From: Pseudazoarcus pumilus
GTDB taxonomy: Bacteria; Pseudomonadota; Gammaproteobacteria; Burkholderiales; Rhodocyclaceae
Length of the DNA stretch: 64,000 bases
NCBI RefSeq assembly: GCF_002872475.1
Contig: NZ_CP025682.1
Coordinates: forward strand, 1,302,001 to 1,366,000
Reading direction: 5' to 3'
In this document: piece after piece, positions 9,899-21,267 of the stretch
Position numbering within the stretch: the stretch's first letter is position 1
Layout: each line of letters opens with the position of its first letter
The notes under the pieces: model-generated
The model's database searches: none
What the model was told of the DNA's origin: nothing
What the model saw: only the letters and a program-made list of their open reading frames with translations
Program-made: the position numbers and the translations under genes

Positions 9899-10317
9899 TT
9901 CCGTCCCGCTTCTTCCACCTCCTCTTCGCGCTCCTCTTGCTGGGTCTGGCGAGCATCGTCGCAGCGCAGGGCGATCTCGATATCGACACGCCGGCGATCA
10001 GCGCGCTCAAAAAATCGATGCAGCAACGTCATGCCGAGCTGGCCCCGCTGTACGACTCCGGCGCGGTCGGATTCGGCAGTGACGGCACGGTCAAGCTGCG
10101 CGATGCCTCTGCCGTGCCGCTGCCCCAGCGGGGCCGAGCCAATGCGCTGATCGCCGCCGAGAACGATGATCGTGCCGCGCTGTATCGCGAGATCGCGCGC
10201 GCCAACGGGCATCCCGAATGGGAGTCGGACATCCGTTCGACCTTCGCGCAGCGCTTCGCCGACCGCGCCAAGGCCGGCTGGTGGGTCGAGACACAGGACG
10301 GCTGGAAGCGCAAGTGA
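9895..10317 (+). CDS. ydbL: YdbL family periplasmic protein (DUF1318)
   Basis: 140 residues with a cleavable signal peptide (FHLLFALLLLGLASIVAAQG) and a DUF1318-type body: IDTPAISALKKSMQQRHAEL, then GSDGTVKLRDA, AENDDRAALYREIARANG and FADRAKAGWWVE. YdbL is thought to influence assembly of the YdbH-YnbE complex. An ideal AAGGAGG site lies 7 bases before ATG 9895, inside the end of ynbE. The last four bases overlap the GTG start of the next gene. Confidence 0.88.
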   Translation: MIPSRFFHLLFALLLLGLASIVAAQGDLDIDTPAISALKKSMQQRHAELAPLYDSGAVGFGSDGTVKLRDASAVPLPQRGRANALIAAENDDRAALYREIARANGHPEWESDIRSTFAQRFADRAKAGWWVETQDGWKRK

Positions 10318-11111
10318 CACCGGTTCTCGTCTTCGACATCGAGACGGTCCCCGACGTCGCAGGCATTCGCTCCCTCAACGAGTTGCCGGCAGGGCTCGAT
10401 GACGCCGAGGTCGCGGAGTTCGCGTTCCAGCAGCGCCGTGCCGCGACCGGTAACGACTTCCTGCCGCTGCATCTGCAACGCGTTGTGGCGATTTCCTGCG
10501 TGTTGCGTGACGCGCAGAATTTTCGGGTGTTCTCGCTGGCCGAGCCCGATTGCGGCGAGGGCGAGATCATCCAGCGCTTCTTCGACGGCATCGAGCGCTA
10601 CACGCCGCAGATCGTCTCGTGGAACGGCAACGGCTTCGACATGCCGGTGTTGCATTATCGCGGCCTGATCCACGGCGTGTCGGCGCCGCGCTACTGGGAC
10701 CAGGGCGAGGGCGATTATCACGACTCGCGCGAATTCAAGTGGAACAGCTACATCAGCCGCTACCACGCGCGTCATCTCGATCTGATGGACCTGCTCGCGC
10801 TGTACCAGCCGCGCGCGGCCGTGCGTCTGGACGAACTGGCCAAGCTGATGGGGTGCCCGGGCAAGCTCGGCATGGACGGCTCGGCCGTGTGGCAGGCTTG
10901 GCAGGAGGGTCGTCAGGCGGACATCCGCGACTACTGCGAGACCGACGTGGTCAACACTTACCTGGTGCTGCTGGGCTTTCAGCGCATGCGCGGCGAGCGC
11001 AGTGCCGAGGACCACGCCGCGGAGCTGACCTTCGTGCGCGAGCAGCTGGCAGCGCTGGACGCGCCGCACTGGAGCGCCTTCCTCGAAGCCTGGCCGAGCG
11101 AAAAACTTTGA
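10314..11111 (+). CDS. PolB-related DEDDy-type 3'-5' exonuclease
   Basis: 265 residues from a GTG start that overlaps the ydbL stop (GTGA). All DEDDy exonuclease motifs are visible: Exo I FDIET (Asp8, Glu10), Exo II WNGNGFDMPVL (Asp109), and Exo III YCETD (Tyr207, Asp211). The family is the stand-alone 'exonuclease domain of PolB' proteins found in many proteobacteria, of unknown role in DNA repair or processing. Its stop codon overlaps the -35 box of the tRNA-Val promoter. An in-frame upstream ATG exists within ydbL, but the homologous region begins at TPVLVFDIET, so GTG 10314 is preferred. Confidence 0.88.
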   Translation: MTPVLVFDIETVPDVAGIRSLNELPAGLDDAEVAEFAFQQRRAATGNDFLPLHLQRVVAISCVLRDAQNFRVFSLAEPDCGEGEIIQRFFDGIERYTPQIVSWNGNGFDMPVLHYRGLIHGVSAPRYWDQGEGDYHDSREFKWNSYISRYHARHLDLMDLLALYQPRAAVRLDELAKLMGCPGKLGMDGSAVWQAWQEGRQADIRDYCETDVVNTYLVLLGFQRMRGERSAEDHAAELTFVREQLAALDAPHWSAFLEAWPSEKL

Positions 11112-11135
11112 CAAGCCGAATCGGGCCGCTATAAT
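11108..11135 (+). promoter_or_regulatory. Sigma-70 promoter of tRNA-Val
   Basis: Perfect consensus TTGACA (11108-11113) and TATAAT (11130-11135) with a 16-base spacer. The -35 box contains the stop codon of the upstream exonuclease gene. The tRNA starts 15 bases after the -10 box. Confidence 0.88.
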
Positions 11136-11149
11136 TCGCCGCTCTTAGC

Positions 11150-11226
11150 AGGCGCGTAGCTCAGTTGGTTAGAGCACCACCTTGACATGGTGGGGGTCGT
11201 TGGTTCGAATCCAATCGCGCCTACCA
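11150..11226 (+). tRNA. tRNA-Val (GAC anticodon)
   Basis: 77 bases with encoded CCA. The acceptor stem AGGCGCG pairs with CGCGCCT. The anticodon loop TTGACAT sits in a CCACC/GGTGG stem and gives anticodon GAC (11184-11186), which reads GUC/GUU. The T-arm is GTTGG-TTCGAAT-CCAAT. Confidence 0.97.
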
Positions 11227-11311
11227 ACACCCCGGAGCCATGTCGATGTCCCGAACTACGATCACCTTCCAGGTCAATGCATAGGTCGGGCGCAGCAGGG
11301 TTCCGTTGAAG

Positions 11312-11339
11312 AAAGTGCGGCGCGTCCGCACTTTTTTTT
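11312..11339 (+). terminator. Rho-independent terminator of the tRNA-Val transcript
   Basis: Stem GTGCGG/CCGCAC (11315-11320 and 11326-11331), extended by A-T pairs and followed by eight T. It lies about 90 bases after the tRNA and 47 bases before thrS. Confidence 0.88.
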
Positions 11340-11385
11340 CGTCCGCGTTTTCCAATCGAATCACCCCGCCAGAGGTCAGACAGCG

Positions 11386-13302
11386 ATGCCCAACATCACT
11401 CTTCCCGACGGTTCCGTTCGCAGCTTCGATCACCCGGTAACGGTGGCAGAGGTGGCGACCTCGATCGGGCCGGGGCTTGCCAAGGCAGCGCTCGCCGGCA
11501 AGGTGGGCGGGCGCGAGGTCGACCTGTCGCACCGCATCGAGGACGATGCCGAACTGGCGATCATCACCGACAAGAGCGAGGAAGGCCTCGAGATCATCCG
11601 CCACTCGACCGCGCATCTGCTCGCGCACGCGGTCAAGCAGCTCTTCCCGGAGGCGCAGGTCACGATCGGTCCGGTCATCGACAACGGCTTCTACTACGAT
11701 TTTGCGTACAAGCGCGCGTTCACGCCCGAGGATCTGGAGAAGATCGAGCAGCGCATGGGCGAACTTGCGAAGGCCGCCATCCCCGTGCATCGCGAGGTCT
11801 GGGAGCGCGACGCCGCAGTCGATTTCTTCAAGCAGCAAGGCGAGTTGTACAAGGCCGAGATCATCGCCTCGATCCCGACGAACGAGGACGTGTCGCTGTA
11901 CCGCCAGGACGACTTCATCGACCTGTGCCGCGGACCGCACGTGCCCTCCACGGGCCACCTCAAGGTCTTCAAGCTGACCAAGGTGGCCGGCGCCTACTGG
12001 CGCGGGGATTCGAAGAACGAGATGCTGCAGCGCATCTACGGCACGGCCTGGCGCAGCAAGGACGATCTGGCCGCCTACCTGCACATGCTCGAAGAGGCGG
12101 AGAAGCGCGACCACCGCAAGCTCGGCCGCCAGCTCGATCTCTTCCACATGCAGGAGGAGGCGCCGGGCATGGTGTTCTGGCATGCCAAGGGCTGGACGCT
12201 GTGGCAGCAGGTCGAACAGTACCTGCGTCGCACCATCGGCGCGCGCGGCTATCACGAGGTCAAGACGCCGCAGATCGTCGATCGCAGCCTGTGGGAGAAG
12301 TCCGGCCACTGGGGCATGTATGCCGACCTGATGTTCACGACGCAGTCGGAGAAGCGCGACTACGCGATCAAGCCGATGAACTGCCCGTGCCACATCGAGA
12401 TCTTCAACCAGGGTCTGAAGAGCTACCGCGACCTGCCGCTGCGCATGGCCGAATTCGGTTCCTGCCACCGCAACGAGCCTTCGGGATCGCTGCACGGCAT
12501 CATGCGCGTGCGCAACTTCGTGCAGGACGACGCCCACATCTTCTGCACCGAGGATCAGGTGCAGGAGGAGTCGGCCGAGTTCATCCGCCTGTTGCAGAAG
12601 GTCTATGCCGACTTCGGCTTCACCGATGTCGAGGTCAAGCTGTCCACGCGGCCGGAAAAGCGCGTCGGCACCGACGAGCAGTGGGAAAAGGCCGAGGTGG
12701 CACTCGCTGCCGCGCTCGACGCGCAGCAGCTGGCCTACGAGTTGCAGCCGGGTGAGGGCGCCTTCTACGGTCCCAAGATCGAGTTCTCGCTGCGCGACTG
12801 CATCGGTCGCGTATGGCAGTGCGGCACGCTGCAGCTGGACTTCAACCTGCCGGTGCGCCTTGGCGCCGAGTACGTCGCCGAGGACAACAGCAAGAAGCAT
12901 CCGGTCATGCTGCACCGCGCGATCCTGGGTTCCATGGAGCGCTTCATCGGCATCCTCATCGAGCATCACGCCGGCGCCATGCCGATGTGGCTCGCGCCGC
13001 TGCAGGCGGTCGTGCTCAACATCTCCGAAGGACAGTCGGAATATGCCGCGGATGTGGCGCGACGCCTTGTGGATGCAGGCTTTCGGGTCGAAGCGGATTT
13101 GCGCAACGAAAAGATTAACTATAAAATCCGCGAACACAGCGTACATAAGCTCCCCTACCAGATCGTCATTGGCGAGAAGGAAAAGGCGGCGGGGCTTGTC
13201 ACTGTGCGCGCCAGAGGTGGCCGGGATCTCGGCCAGATGTCCCTGGAATCGTTGATCGAGAGTTGGCGGCGTGAAGTCGACGCCAAGGCCGGCGCGGTCT
13301 GA
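11386..13302 (+). CDS. thrS: Threonyl-tRNA synthetase
   Basis: 638 residues, normal length. It contains an N-terminal TGS domain ([11 protein letters not shown]), the second editing domain with [15 protein letters not shown], the class II catalytic core ([29 protein letters not shown], and the motif 3 region ending [18 protein letters not shown]) and a C-terminal anticodon-binding domain. It charges tRNA-Thr and clears Ser-tRNA-Thr. ATG 11386 is chosen because the frame upstream runs back through the terminator and tRNA-Val and cannot be coding. It heads the conserved thrS-infC-rpmI-rplT-pheST-ihfA cluster. Confidence 0.97.
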   Translation: MPNITLPDGSVRSFDHPVTVAEVATSIGPGLAKAALAGKVGGREVDLSHRIEDDAELAIITDKSEEGLEIIRHSTAHLLAHAVKQLFPEAQVTIGPVIDNGFYYDFAYKRAFTPEDLEKIEQRMGELAKAAIPVHREVWERDAAVDFFKQQGELYKAEIIASIPTNEDVSLYRQDDFIDLCRGPHVPSTGHLKVFKLTKVAGAYWRGDSKNEMLQRIYGTAWRSKDDLAAYLHMLEEAEKRDHRKLGRQLDLFHMQEEAPGMVFWHAKGWTLWQQVEQYLRRTIGARGYHEVKTPQIVDRSLWEKSGHWGMYADLMFTTQSEKRDYAIKPMNCPCHIEIFNQGLKSYRDLPLRMAEFGSCHRNEPSGSLHGIMRVRNFVQDDAHIFCTEDQVQEESAEFIRLLQKVYADFGFTDVEVKLSTRPEKRVGTDEQWEKAEVALAAALDAQQLAYELQPGEGAFYGPKIEFSLRDCIGRVWQCGTLQLDFNLPVRLGAEYVAEDNSKKHPVMLHRAILGSMERFIGILIEHHAGAMPMWLAPLQAVVLNISEGQSEYAADVARRLVDAGFRVEADLRNEKINYKIREHSVHKLPYQIVIGEKEKAAGLVTVRARGGRDLGQMSLESLIESWRREVDAKAGAV

Positions 13303-13314
13303 TATTGAATTTTC

Positions 13315-13327
13315 GGAGAACTGAACC

Positions 13328-13330
<3 letters not shown>
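13315..13330 (+). promoter_or_regulatory. infC ribosome binding site with ATC start codon
   Basis: GGAG at 13315-13318 is 9 bases before ATC (13328-13330). An in-frame TGA at 13322-13324 sits between them, so no upstream in-frame ATG, GTG or TTG can be used. The IF3 N-terminal pattern begins right after this ATC. A rare start codon lets IF3 repress its own translation, as with AUU in E. coli. Confidence 0.85.
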
Positions 13331-13849
<519 letters not shown>

Positions 13850-13983
13850 TCACGGCAGGATTTCCCGTCGCGCATGACTTGCGGCGGGAAACGACGGCCG
13901 GAAACGGCCGGACGACAAGTGGTGCCGGGTCTCAAACGTCCTTGCGGGCTACCCGGTGGCATCCAATAACAGGAGTTGCAGCA
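13850..13983 (+). promoter_or_regulatory. Structured infC-rpmI intergenic leader, candidate L20 autoregulation site
   Basis: 134 bases between infC and rpmI. An 11-bp hairpin (TTTCCCGTCGC paired with GCGGCGGGAAA, 13861-13891, one G-T pair) is followed by a tandem CGGCCGGAAACGGCCGG that can fold into a small GGCCG/CGGCC hairpin. In E. coli L20 binds the leader of this operon to repress rpmI-rplT. The position and structure fit that role; the binding is inferred. Confidence 0.45.
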
Positions 13984-14181
13984 ATGCCCAAGATGAAAAC
14001 CAAGAGCGGTGCCGCCAAGCGGTTCAAGATCCGCGCCAGTGGCGGGATCAAGCGGTCGCAGGCCTTCAAGCGTCACATCCTGACCAAGAAGACCACCAAG
14101 AACAAGCGCCAGCTGCGCGGCATGACGGCTGTTCATGACGCCGACACCAAGCTGATCCGCGCAATGCTTCCGTACGCTTGA
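13984..14181 (+). CDS. rpmI: 50S ribosomal protein L35
   Basis: 65 residues, highly basic: [16 protein letters not shown], then [19 protein letters not shown]. Full length for bL35. AGGAG lies about 10 bases before the ATG. It sits 12 bases before rplT in the conserved infC-rpmI-rplT order. Confidence 0.97.
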   Translation: MPKMKTKSGAAKRFKIRASGGIKRSQAFKRHILTKKTTKNKRQLRGMTAVHDADTKLIRAMLPYA

Positions 14182-14193
14182 TAGGAGAACACC

Positions 14194-14553
14194 ATGCCCC
14201 GAGTTAAACGTGGTGTAACCGCCCGCGCCCGTCACAAGAAGGTCCTCGCCCTCGCCAAGGGCTACCGTGGCCGTCGCAAGAACGTATACCGCATCGCCAA
14301 ACAGGCGGTGATGAAGGCCGGACAATACGCCTACCGCGACCGTCGTCAGCGCAAGCGTCAGTTCCGTGTGCTGTGGATCGCGCGTATCAACGCCGCCGCG
14401 CGCGAACTGGGTCTGACCTACAGCACCTTCATGCACGGCCTGAAGAAAGCCGAAGTGGAAGTGGACCGCAAGGTACTGGCCGATCTGGCCGTGTTCGACA
14501 AGCCCGCATTTGCGGCGCTCGCGGAGCAGGCCCGGTCCCGACTCGCCGCCTGA
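14194..14553 (+). CDS. rplT: 50S ribosomal protein L20
   Basis: 119 residues. The N-terminal basic extension ([20 protein letters not shown]) and the core ([33 protein letters not shown]) are those of bL20. It is an early 23S rRNA assembly protein and in enterobacteria also represses rpmI and rplT translation. A terminator follows at once. Confidence 0.97.
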   Translation: MPRVKRGVTARARHKKVLALAKGYRGRRKNVYRIAKQAVMKAGQYAYRDRRQRKRQFRVLWIARINAAARELGLTYSTFMHGLKKAEVEVDRKVLADLAVFDKPAFAALAEQARSRLAA

Positions 14554-15651
<1,098 letters not shown>

Positions 15652-15676
15652 TCCTTTTCGCGCATCAATTACCGAC

Positions 15677-18055
15677 ATGCAATTTTCCGAACACTGGCTG
15701 CGCGAGTTCGTCGATCCGCAACTCGACACCGAGGCGCTCGGTCATCTGCTGACGATGGCCGGCCTCGAGGTCGAGGAGTGCGATCCGGTCGCCGCCGATT
15801 TCCAGGGTGTGGTCGTCGCGCGCATCGTCGACACCGCAGCGCATCCGGACGCCGACAAGCTCAAGGTGTGCGAGGTCGACGACGGCAGTGGCGAGATGCT
15901 GCAGATCGTGTGCGGCGCGCCCAATGCGGCCGCCGGCATGTTCGCGCCGCTGGCGCGTATCGGGGCGGAACTGGGTGATTTCAAGATCAAGAAGGCGAAG
16001 CTGCGCGGGGTGGAGTCGTCCGGCATGCTTTGCTCGGCACGCGAGCTGGGCATCTCCGATGCGCACGAGGGGCTGCTCGCGCTGCCCGCGGACGCGCCCG
16101 TTGGCGCAGACGTGCGCGCGGTGCTGGGGCTCGATGACCATTCGTTCACGATCAAGCTCACGCCCAATCGTGCCGACTGTCTGAGCCTGGCCGGCGTCGC
16201 GCGCGAGGTCTCCGCGCTCACCGGGGCACCGCTGTCGCTGCCGGATACTTCGGCAGTGCCGGCGAGCATCGCAGACGTGCGCGAGATCGTGCTCGACGCG
16301 CCGGCCGCCTGCCCGCGCTATTGCGGTCGCATCGTGCGCGGCGTAGACGCGCGCGCCGCCACGCCCGAATGGATGGTGAGGCGGCTCGAGCGCAGCGGCG
16401 TCCGCTCGATCAGCGTGCTCGTCGACATCACCAACTACGTGATGCTCGAACTCGGCCAGCCGCTGCATGCCTTCGACGACGCCAGGCTCGAGGGCGCCAT
16501 CCATGTGCGCCTGCCGCGCGCGGGCGAGGAATTGCTGCTGCTGAACGAGCAGACCGTGAAGCCGGCCGCCGACACCCTGCTGATTGCCGATGATTCGCGC
16601 GCACTCGCGCTGGCCGGCATCATGGGCGGCGAGGACAGCGGCATCACGCTCGACACCGCCGACCTGTTCCTCGAGAGCGCCTTCTTCGCACCCGATGCCA
16701 TCGCCGGGCGCGCGCGCCAGTACAACTTCGGCTCGGACGCCTCGCACCGCTTCGAGCGTGGTGTGGACTTCGAACTGCCGCGCCGTACCATCGAACGCGC
16801 CACGCGCCTGATCCTCGATCTGTGCGGCGGCGCCGCCGGCCCGGTGGTCGAAGCCGTGTCCGAGGCCCACTTGCCGGTGCGCGCGCCGGTCGCCCTGCGT
16901 CCGCAACGCGCGCGTCGCGTGCTGGGTCTGGAGATCGACGACAACGCGATGGCCGAGTTGCTCGAGCGCGTGCATCTCGAAGTGCGTCGCGACGGCGAAT
17001 GCCTGTCCGTCGTGCCGCCGAGCTGGCGTTTCGACATCGCCATCGAGGCCGACCTGATCGAGGAGATCGTGCGTCTGCATGGCTACGACGACATTCCCGC
17101 GCGCACCCCGGTCGGTCCCATGGCCATGCTGGCGCAGGACGAGGGCGTGCGCACGGTGTGGTCGCTGCGCCGGCAGCTGGCCGCGCGCGACTTTCAGGAA
17201 GTGATCAACTACGCATTCGTCGATGTGGCCTGGGAGCGTGACTTCTGCGGCGTCGTGGCCCCGGTCAAGCTCGCCAACCCGATCGCCAGCCAGATGGGCG
17301 TGATGCGCACCAGCCTGATCGGTGGTCTGGTCGACAACCTGATCGCCAACCGCAATCGTCAGCTCGTGCGCGTGCGCGTGTTCGAAACCGGGCGTTGCTT
17401 TGTGCCGGTAGCCGACGGTGGGCCCGTTGCGGGCTTCGAGCAGCCTCTGCGCATCGCCGCGCTGGCGGCCGGCCCGGCACTGCCGGAGCAATGGGGCACG
17501 GCTACGCGACGCGTCGATTTCTTCGATCTCAAGGCCGATCTCGAGGCGTTGATCGCGCCGCGCGTGGCCGAATTCCGCCCGCTCGAGCATCCTGCGCTGC
17601 ATCCCGGGCGTGCGGCGGAGGTGTCGGTGGATGGGGTGCTGATCGGCGTGATCGGCGAACTGCATCCGAAATGGGTCGAGGCTTACGATCTGGGCGCCGC
17701 GCCCGTGATGTTCGAACTCGATCTGCCCGCTGCGCTGGCCAGCGGGGTTCCGGCCTATCGCGAACTGTCGCGATTCCCGGCCGTGTCGCGTGATATCGCG
17801 CTGATCGTCGATTCCGCGGTGGCTGCGGCCGAGCTGATGGCCGCCTTGCGCCGTGCCGCACCGCCCATCGTGCAGGCGGTGGAGCTGTTCGACGTGTATC
17901 AGGGCAAGGGCGTGGCCGATGGGAAAAAGAGTCTTGCATTCAGGGTGTTGATGCAAGATACTCAGCGGACACTTGAAGATTCGGAAGTGGAGTCAGCCAT
18001 TTCGGCCATCGTGCGCGAGGCGGACGCTTCCTTTGGCGCGACGCTGCGCGGATAA
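15677..18055 (+). CDS. pheT: Phenylalanyl-tRNA synthetase beta subunit
   Basis: 792 residues, full length. Domains in order: the N-terminal B1 region ([15 protein letters not shown]), the OB/EMAP-like tRNA-binding domain ([20 protein letters not shown]), B3/B4 editing domain ([17 protein letters not shown]), B5, the catalytic-like core ([20 protein letters not shown]) and a C-terminal anticodon-binding FDX-ACB domain ([35 protein letters not shown]). Co-transcribed with pheS and with ihfA, which begins 5 bases later. Confidence 0.97.
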   Translation: MQFSEHWLREFVDPQLDTEALGHLLTMAGLEVEECDPVAADFQGVVVARIVDTAAHPDADKLKVCEVDDGSGEMLQIVCGAPNAAAGMFAPLARIGAELGDFKIKKAKLRGVESSGMLCSARELGISDAHEGLLALPADAPVGADVRAVLGLDDHSFTIKLTPNRADCLSLAGVAREVSALTGAPLSLPDTSAVPASIADVREIVLDAPAACPRYCGRIVRGVDARAATPEWMVRRLERSGVRSISVLVDITNYVMLELGQPLHAFDDARLEGAIHVRLPRAGEELLLLNEQTVKPAADTLLIADDSRALALAGIMGGEDSGITLDTADLFLESAFFAPDAIAGRARQYNFGSDASHRFERGVDFELPRRTIERATRLILDLCGGAAGPVVEAVSEAHLPVRAPVALRPQRARRVLGLEIDDNAMAELLERVHLEVRRDGECLSVVPPSWRFDIAIEADLIEEIVRLHGYDDIPARTPVGPMAMLAQDEGVRTVWSLRRQLAARDFQEVINYAFVDVAWERDFCGVVAPVKLANPIASQMGVMRTSLIGGLVDNLIANRNRQLVRVRVFETGRCFVPVADGGPVAGFEQPLRIAALAAGPALPEQWGTATRRVDFFDLKADLEALIAPRVAEFRPLEHPALHPGRAAEVSVDGVLIGVIGELHPKWVEAYDLGAAPVMFELDLPAALASGVPAYRELSRFPAVSRDIALIVDSAVAAAELMAALRRAAPPIVQAVELFDVYQGKGVADGKKSLAFRVLMQDTQRTLEDSEVESAISAIVREADASFGATLRG

Positions 18056-18060
18056 GGGAA

Positions 18061-18372
18061 ATGAGCGCGACATTGACCAAGGCCGAACTGGCCGAACTGC
18101 TTTTTGAACGGGTGGGGCTGAACAAGCGCGAGGCCAAGGACATGGTCGAGGGTTTCTTCGAGGAGATTCGCGCGGCCCTGGAGCGTGGCGAAGCCGTCAA
18201 GCTCTCCGGCTTCGGCAACTTCCAGCTCCGCGACAAGCCCCAGCGTCCGGGGCGCAACCCCAAGACCGGCGAGGAAATCCCGATCTCGGCGCGTCGCGTC
18301 GTCACCTTCCACGCCAGCCAGAAGCTCAAGGCCGCCGTGGAGCAACTCACGCATGCACAACCCCGCCACTGA
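18061..18372 (+). CDS. ihfA: Integration host factor subunit alpha
   Basis: 103 residues of the HU/IHF family. [41 protein letters not shown] and [19 protein letters not shown] are typical of IHF-alpha. It partners IhfB (4871-5155). It follows pheT by 5 bases in the conserved pheST-ihfA order. The 3' end overlaps the start of the MerR gene by 20 bases. Confidence 0.96.
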   Translation: MSATLTKAELAELLFERVGLNKREAKDMVEGFFEEIRAALERGEAVKLSGFGNFQLRDKPQRPGRNPKTGEEIPISARRVVTFHASQKLKAAVEQLTHAQPRH

Positions 18373-18733
18373 ACCCGATCAGGAGCCGCTGCCGCCGATC
18401 CCGGCCAAGCGCTACTTCACGATCGGCGAGGTCGCCGACCTGTGCCGCGTAAAGCCGCATGTGCTGCGCTACTGGGAACAGGAATTCACGCAGCTCAAAC
18501 CGGTCAAGCGTCGCGGCAACCGACGCTATTACCAGCACCACGAGGTGCTGCTGATTCGCCGCATCCGCGAACTGCTCTACCGTGAAGGCTTCACCATCTC
18601 CGGCGCGCGCAACCGTCTGGGCGAGTCCGCCATCCACGAGCAGGAAGAGGCGGAGGAGGCCAATCGCTTGCGTGGCGTGCTGGCCGAAGTGCGTGGTGAA
18701 GTCGAAGAATTGCTCGTCTTCTTGCGTGAGTGA
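18353..18733 (+). CDS. MerR family transcriptional regulator
   Basis: About 126 residues. A winged helix-turn-helix of the MerR type opens the protein ([20 protein letters not shown], then [20 protein letters not shown]). A dimerisation coiled coil follows ([20 protein letters not shown]). No effector domain or metal-binding cysteines are present. It is the short MerR-like gene usually found after ihfA in Beta- and Gammaproteobacteria, with no defined function. ATG 18353 lies inside the ihfA end with GGAG about 10 bases upstream. The tRNA-Pro promoter follows directly. Confidence 0.87.
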   Translation: MHNPATEPDQEPLPPIPAKRYFTIGEVADLCRVKPHVLRYWEQEFTQLKPVKRRGNRRYYQHHEVLLIRRIRELLYREGFTISGARNRLGESAIHEQEEAEEANRLRGVLAEVRGEVEELLVFLRE

Positions 18734-18741
18734 TGTGGCGC

Positions 18742-18769
18742 TGGCAAAGCGCCCGCAGGCTGCTATAAT
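18742..18769 (+). promoter_or_regulatory. Probable promoter of tRNA-Pro
   Basis: A perfect -10 box TATAAT at 18764-18769 lies 13 bases before the tRNA. The best -35 candidate is TGGCAA (18742-18747) at 16 bases' spacing, a partial match. Confidence 0.65.
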
Positions 18770-18780
18770 GCGCGGCTGTG

Positions 18781-18858
<78 letters not shown>

Positions 18859-18873
18859 ATGGAACACCTGCCG

Positions 18874-18899
18874 AGGGCCGGCCCGCAAGGGTCGGCCCT
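18874..18899 (+). terminator. Hairpin after tRNA-Pro, probable weak terminator
   Basis: An 11-bp stem (AGGGCCGGCCC with GGGTCGGCCCT, one G-T pair) closes a GCAA loop 15 bases after the tRNA. Only TTCGCATTT follows rather than a clean T tract. Confidence 0.5.
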
Positions 18900-19021
18900 T
18901 CGCATTTGCGCTTCCCTGCAAGGCCGCTCGGGGCTTCGCGATCTGGCAATTAGACGTTACAGTCTTGGCGTCACAGCGAGTCGCTGCGACGTCGGCGCGT
19001 GCGATCTGTCGGGGAGGGAGT

Positions 19022-19645
19022 GTGTTGCGGGTAGCAGTATTCGGAAGCTTCTATCGTGGCTACCACGTGCTGCACGAACTGCTTCATGGCGATCTGGCCG
19101 GGCGCGTCTGCGTGGTTGGGGTGGCCACCGATGATCCGACACAGTCCTTCGTGAGCCCGACCAAACGTGTGTGGCAGTATCCGCACGAGCCGTCCGAGCG
19201 CACGATGGTTGCGCGACTGGCTGCCGAGCACGGAATCGAGTGCTGGAGCGGCCGGGTCAAGACGCCTGCCTTTTACGCGCGATTCGAGCAGCACTGGCGC
19301 CCGGACGTGGCCATCATGGCGACCTTCGGGCAGAGGATCGACGCACGGCTGTACAGTTTTCCGCGCCTGGGATTCTTCAATCTGCATCCGTGCAAGGACG
19401 ACGACTGGCCCTCGCATTATGTGGGCGGCAACCCGTTCCAGCGGCTGATCGATGACGGTTCCGACTACTGCGTGATCGCGATGCACCAGGTCGATGACGG
19501 TTTCGACACGGGGGCGCTGCGCGCCTTCTCCGAGCGCATTCCAATCCCGGCCGGCGCGGGCGTGGTGGAAATGCACAAGTGCTCCTCGCCGATCGCCGCG
19601 CGTCTGGCAGCGCGCGAACTGGCCACGATGACCGGACCGGCATGA
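19022..19645 (+). CDS. Stand-alone formyltransferase-fold protein
   Basis: 207 residues from a GTG start (GGGAGG 5 bases upstream). It has the N-terminal formyltransferase fold: a start strand [35 protein letters not shown] and [13 protein letters not shown]. The catalytic Asn, His and Asp of the Met-tRNA/GAR/UDP-Ara4N formyltransferase family appear as Asn120, His122 and Asp162. The usual LLPxYRG segment is replaced by [16 protein letters not shown]. The C-terminal tRNA-binding domain of Fmt is absent, so it is not the initiator formyltransferase. The substrate is unknown; an amine on a sugar, amino acid or peptide is possible. Its stop overlaps the next gene (ATGA), tying it to a transport operon. 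Confidence 0.75.
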   Translation: MLRVAVFGSFYRGYHVLHELLHGDLAGRVCVVGVATDDPTQSFVSPTKRVWQYPHEPSERTMVARLAAEHGIECWSGRVKTPAFYARFEQHWRPDVAIMATFGQRIDARLYSFPRLGFFNLHPCKDDDWPSHYVGGNPFQRLIDDGSDYCVIAMHQVDDGFDTGALRAFSERIPIPAGAGVVEMHKCSSPIAARLAARELATMTGPA

Positions 19646-21267
19646 TCGGCGCAGGGGGCATGGCGCGGGGCGCTCGCGCATTGCTCTCGTGCGCGATCGC
19701 GGTGTTCTGTGCCGCGGCCGCTGCGCAGTTCGAACCCAGTCCGGTACTCGAACGCATCCGCTCGGCCGGAGAGATTCGCATCGGCGTCAAGACCGATTTC
19801 CCGCCCTTCGGCATGCTCGACAGCGGTGGGCGGCCGATCGGCTTCGAGGTGGATCTGGCGCGCCGCCTCGCCGAGGAGATGGGCGTGGAGGCCGTGCCGG
19901 TCGGGGTGAGTACCGAGAACCGCTTCCAGCGTCTGGAGCAGGGCGCGGTGGACCTGATCATCGCCACCGCAGCCGATACCGCCGAACGTCGCCAGCTGGC
20001 CACCGTGATCGAACCCAACTACTACGGTGGCGGGGTCGGCGTGTTTCTCCGGCCGGGCATCTTCCATGACGACTGGAAGGCGCTGCGCGGCGTCGAGCTG
20101 TGCGCGCTGCAGGGCAGCTATTTCAACAAGCCGATCATGCAGCGCTATCTGGTCAAGCTGCAGATGTACCGCAGCGTGCGCGACGCGCAACTAGCGCTGC
20201 GCGACGGGCGCTGCACCGGCTTCCTGTACACCGATGTCGCGATCCAGCAGTACCTCAAGGATCCGCAGTGGACGGGTTACACCGCGCCGCTGCCGTCGGC
20301 GCTGATCATTCCGTGGGCGATCAGCATCCCGCGCTCGGAGGCGGGTACCGAGTTCGAGCGGGTGGTCGGCGACATCGTCGCGCAGTGGCATCGCGAGGGC
20401 ACGCTGATCGAGCTCGAGGCTGCCTGGGACATTCAGCCCAATCGCTTCCTGCAGGACGCCAACCGGCTGTGGAACGAGCGCAAGGCGGACGGCGGTTGGC
20501 TGTGCGAGCGCGATGCCGCTGGGCAATGGCCCGCGGCCTGTCGCAACGCGGCCTTCGTCACCTCGGCCGATGTCGGTGGTCTGGAGGGGATTGGCCTGTG
20601 GGTGCGCGAGACCTTCGGGATGGACTTTTCGTTCATCTACGACCCCTTCGATCGTGAGCGCTATCTCGTCGGCATCCTGTGGACCCTGGTGTTGTGTGCG
20701 AGCACCATCGTCGCGAGCCTGGCGTTCGCTTTCGGCGGCGCGGCGATGATCTTCGCGCGCATCCCGCTGCTCAGCCGGCTGGTCGCGGCCCTGGGCAACT
20801 TCGGTCGCATGACGCCGGTGCTGCTGCAGATGTATCTGGTGTTCTTCTGGCTCTCCAGCCTGGCCTGGTCGAGCCTGGGCGTCAGCGTGCCGCCGGTACT
20901 CATCGCCATCGCCTGTCTGGCGCTGTATCACGGCTCGATCATCACGTTCGCCTTCCTCGACGCGGCCGAGCATCTGCAGCATTCGCGGCCGGATTTCCGC
21001 TTCACGCCCGACCACCTGCCCGAGCTGCTCGGCGCCGCTTCGGTGGGGGTGCGCAATACGCTGACCAACCTGGTCAAGTCCAGCTCCATCGCCTCGGCGA
21101 TCGCGGTGCCGGAACTGCTCTCGGCGACCATCGCGATCATCGCCGATCGCGGCAACGTATTCCTGATGATGAACGCGCTGCTGGTCGTGTTCTACCTGAT
21201 GACCGCCTTCTGGATTCATGTGTTTGGGCGCTTCGAACGGCGGCTGCAACGGGCGGGTCTGGCATGA
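19642..21267 (+). CDS. Fused periplasmic solute-binding / ABC-type amino-acid permease protein
   Basis: 541 residues. A signal segment (about residues 5-28) is followed by a family-3 solute-binding domain (VLERIRSAGEIRIGVKTDFP, GFEVDLARRLAEEMGVE, then VDLIIATAADTAERRQ) to about residue 270. A Cys-containing linker (residues 275-320) follows, then a permease domain of several membrane helices from about 345 (LVGILWTLVLCASTIVASLA). The permease resembles HisM/GlnP-type subunits, but the cytoplasmic EAA loop is not recognisable: the region reads HSRPDFRFTPDHLPELLGAA. No ATPase is adjacent. It overlaps both neighbours by four bases. ATG 19660 is an alternative start. Confidence 0.78.
   Translation: MIGAGGMARGARALLSCAIAVFCAAAAAQFEPSPVLERIRSAGEIRIGVKTDFPPFGMLDSGGRPIGFEVDLARRLAEEMGVEAVPVGVSTENRFQRLEQGAVDLIIATAADTAERRQLATVIEPNYYGGGVGVFLRPGIFHDDWKALRGVELCALQGSYFNKPIMQRYLVKLQMYRSVRDAQLALRDGRCTGFLYTDVAIQQYLKDPQWTGYTAPLPSALIIPWAISIPRSEAGTEFERVVGDIVAQWHREGTLIELEAAWDIQPNRFLQDANRLWNERKADGGWLCERDAAGQWPAACRNAAFVTSADVGGLEGIGLWVRETFGMDFSFIYDPFDRERYLVGILWTLVLCASTIVASLAFAFGGAAMIFARIPLLSRLVAALGNFGRMTPVLLQMYLVFFWLSSLAWSSLGVSVPPVLIAIACLALYHGSIITFAFLDAAEHLQHSRPDFRFTPDHLPELLGAASVGVRNTLTNLVKSSSIASAIAVPELLSATIAIIADRGNVFLMMNALLVVFYLMTAFWIHVFGRFERRLQRAGLA

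Noticed and set aside
11182..11385. Upstream in-frame extension of thrS
   Set aside because: It runs through tRNA-Val and its terminator, so it cannot be part of the protein.
15665..17956. 763-codon minus-strand frame opposite pheT, and similar long antisense frames opposite rpsA, thrS, acs, ydbH, the GGDEF/EAL gene and the antiporter
   Set aside because: They are the usual shadows of GC-rich third codon positions: His/Arg/Gln-rich, no domains, no ribosome sites, and each lies opposite a well-supported gene.
18874..19021. Gene or riboswitch between tRNA-Pro and the formyltransferase gene
   Set aside because: Apart from the terminator-like hairpin, I find no coding frame with a ribosome site and no recognisable riboswitch core.
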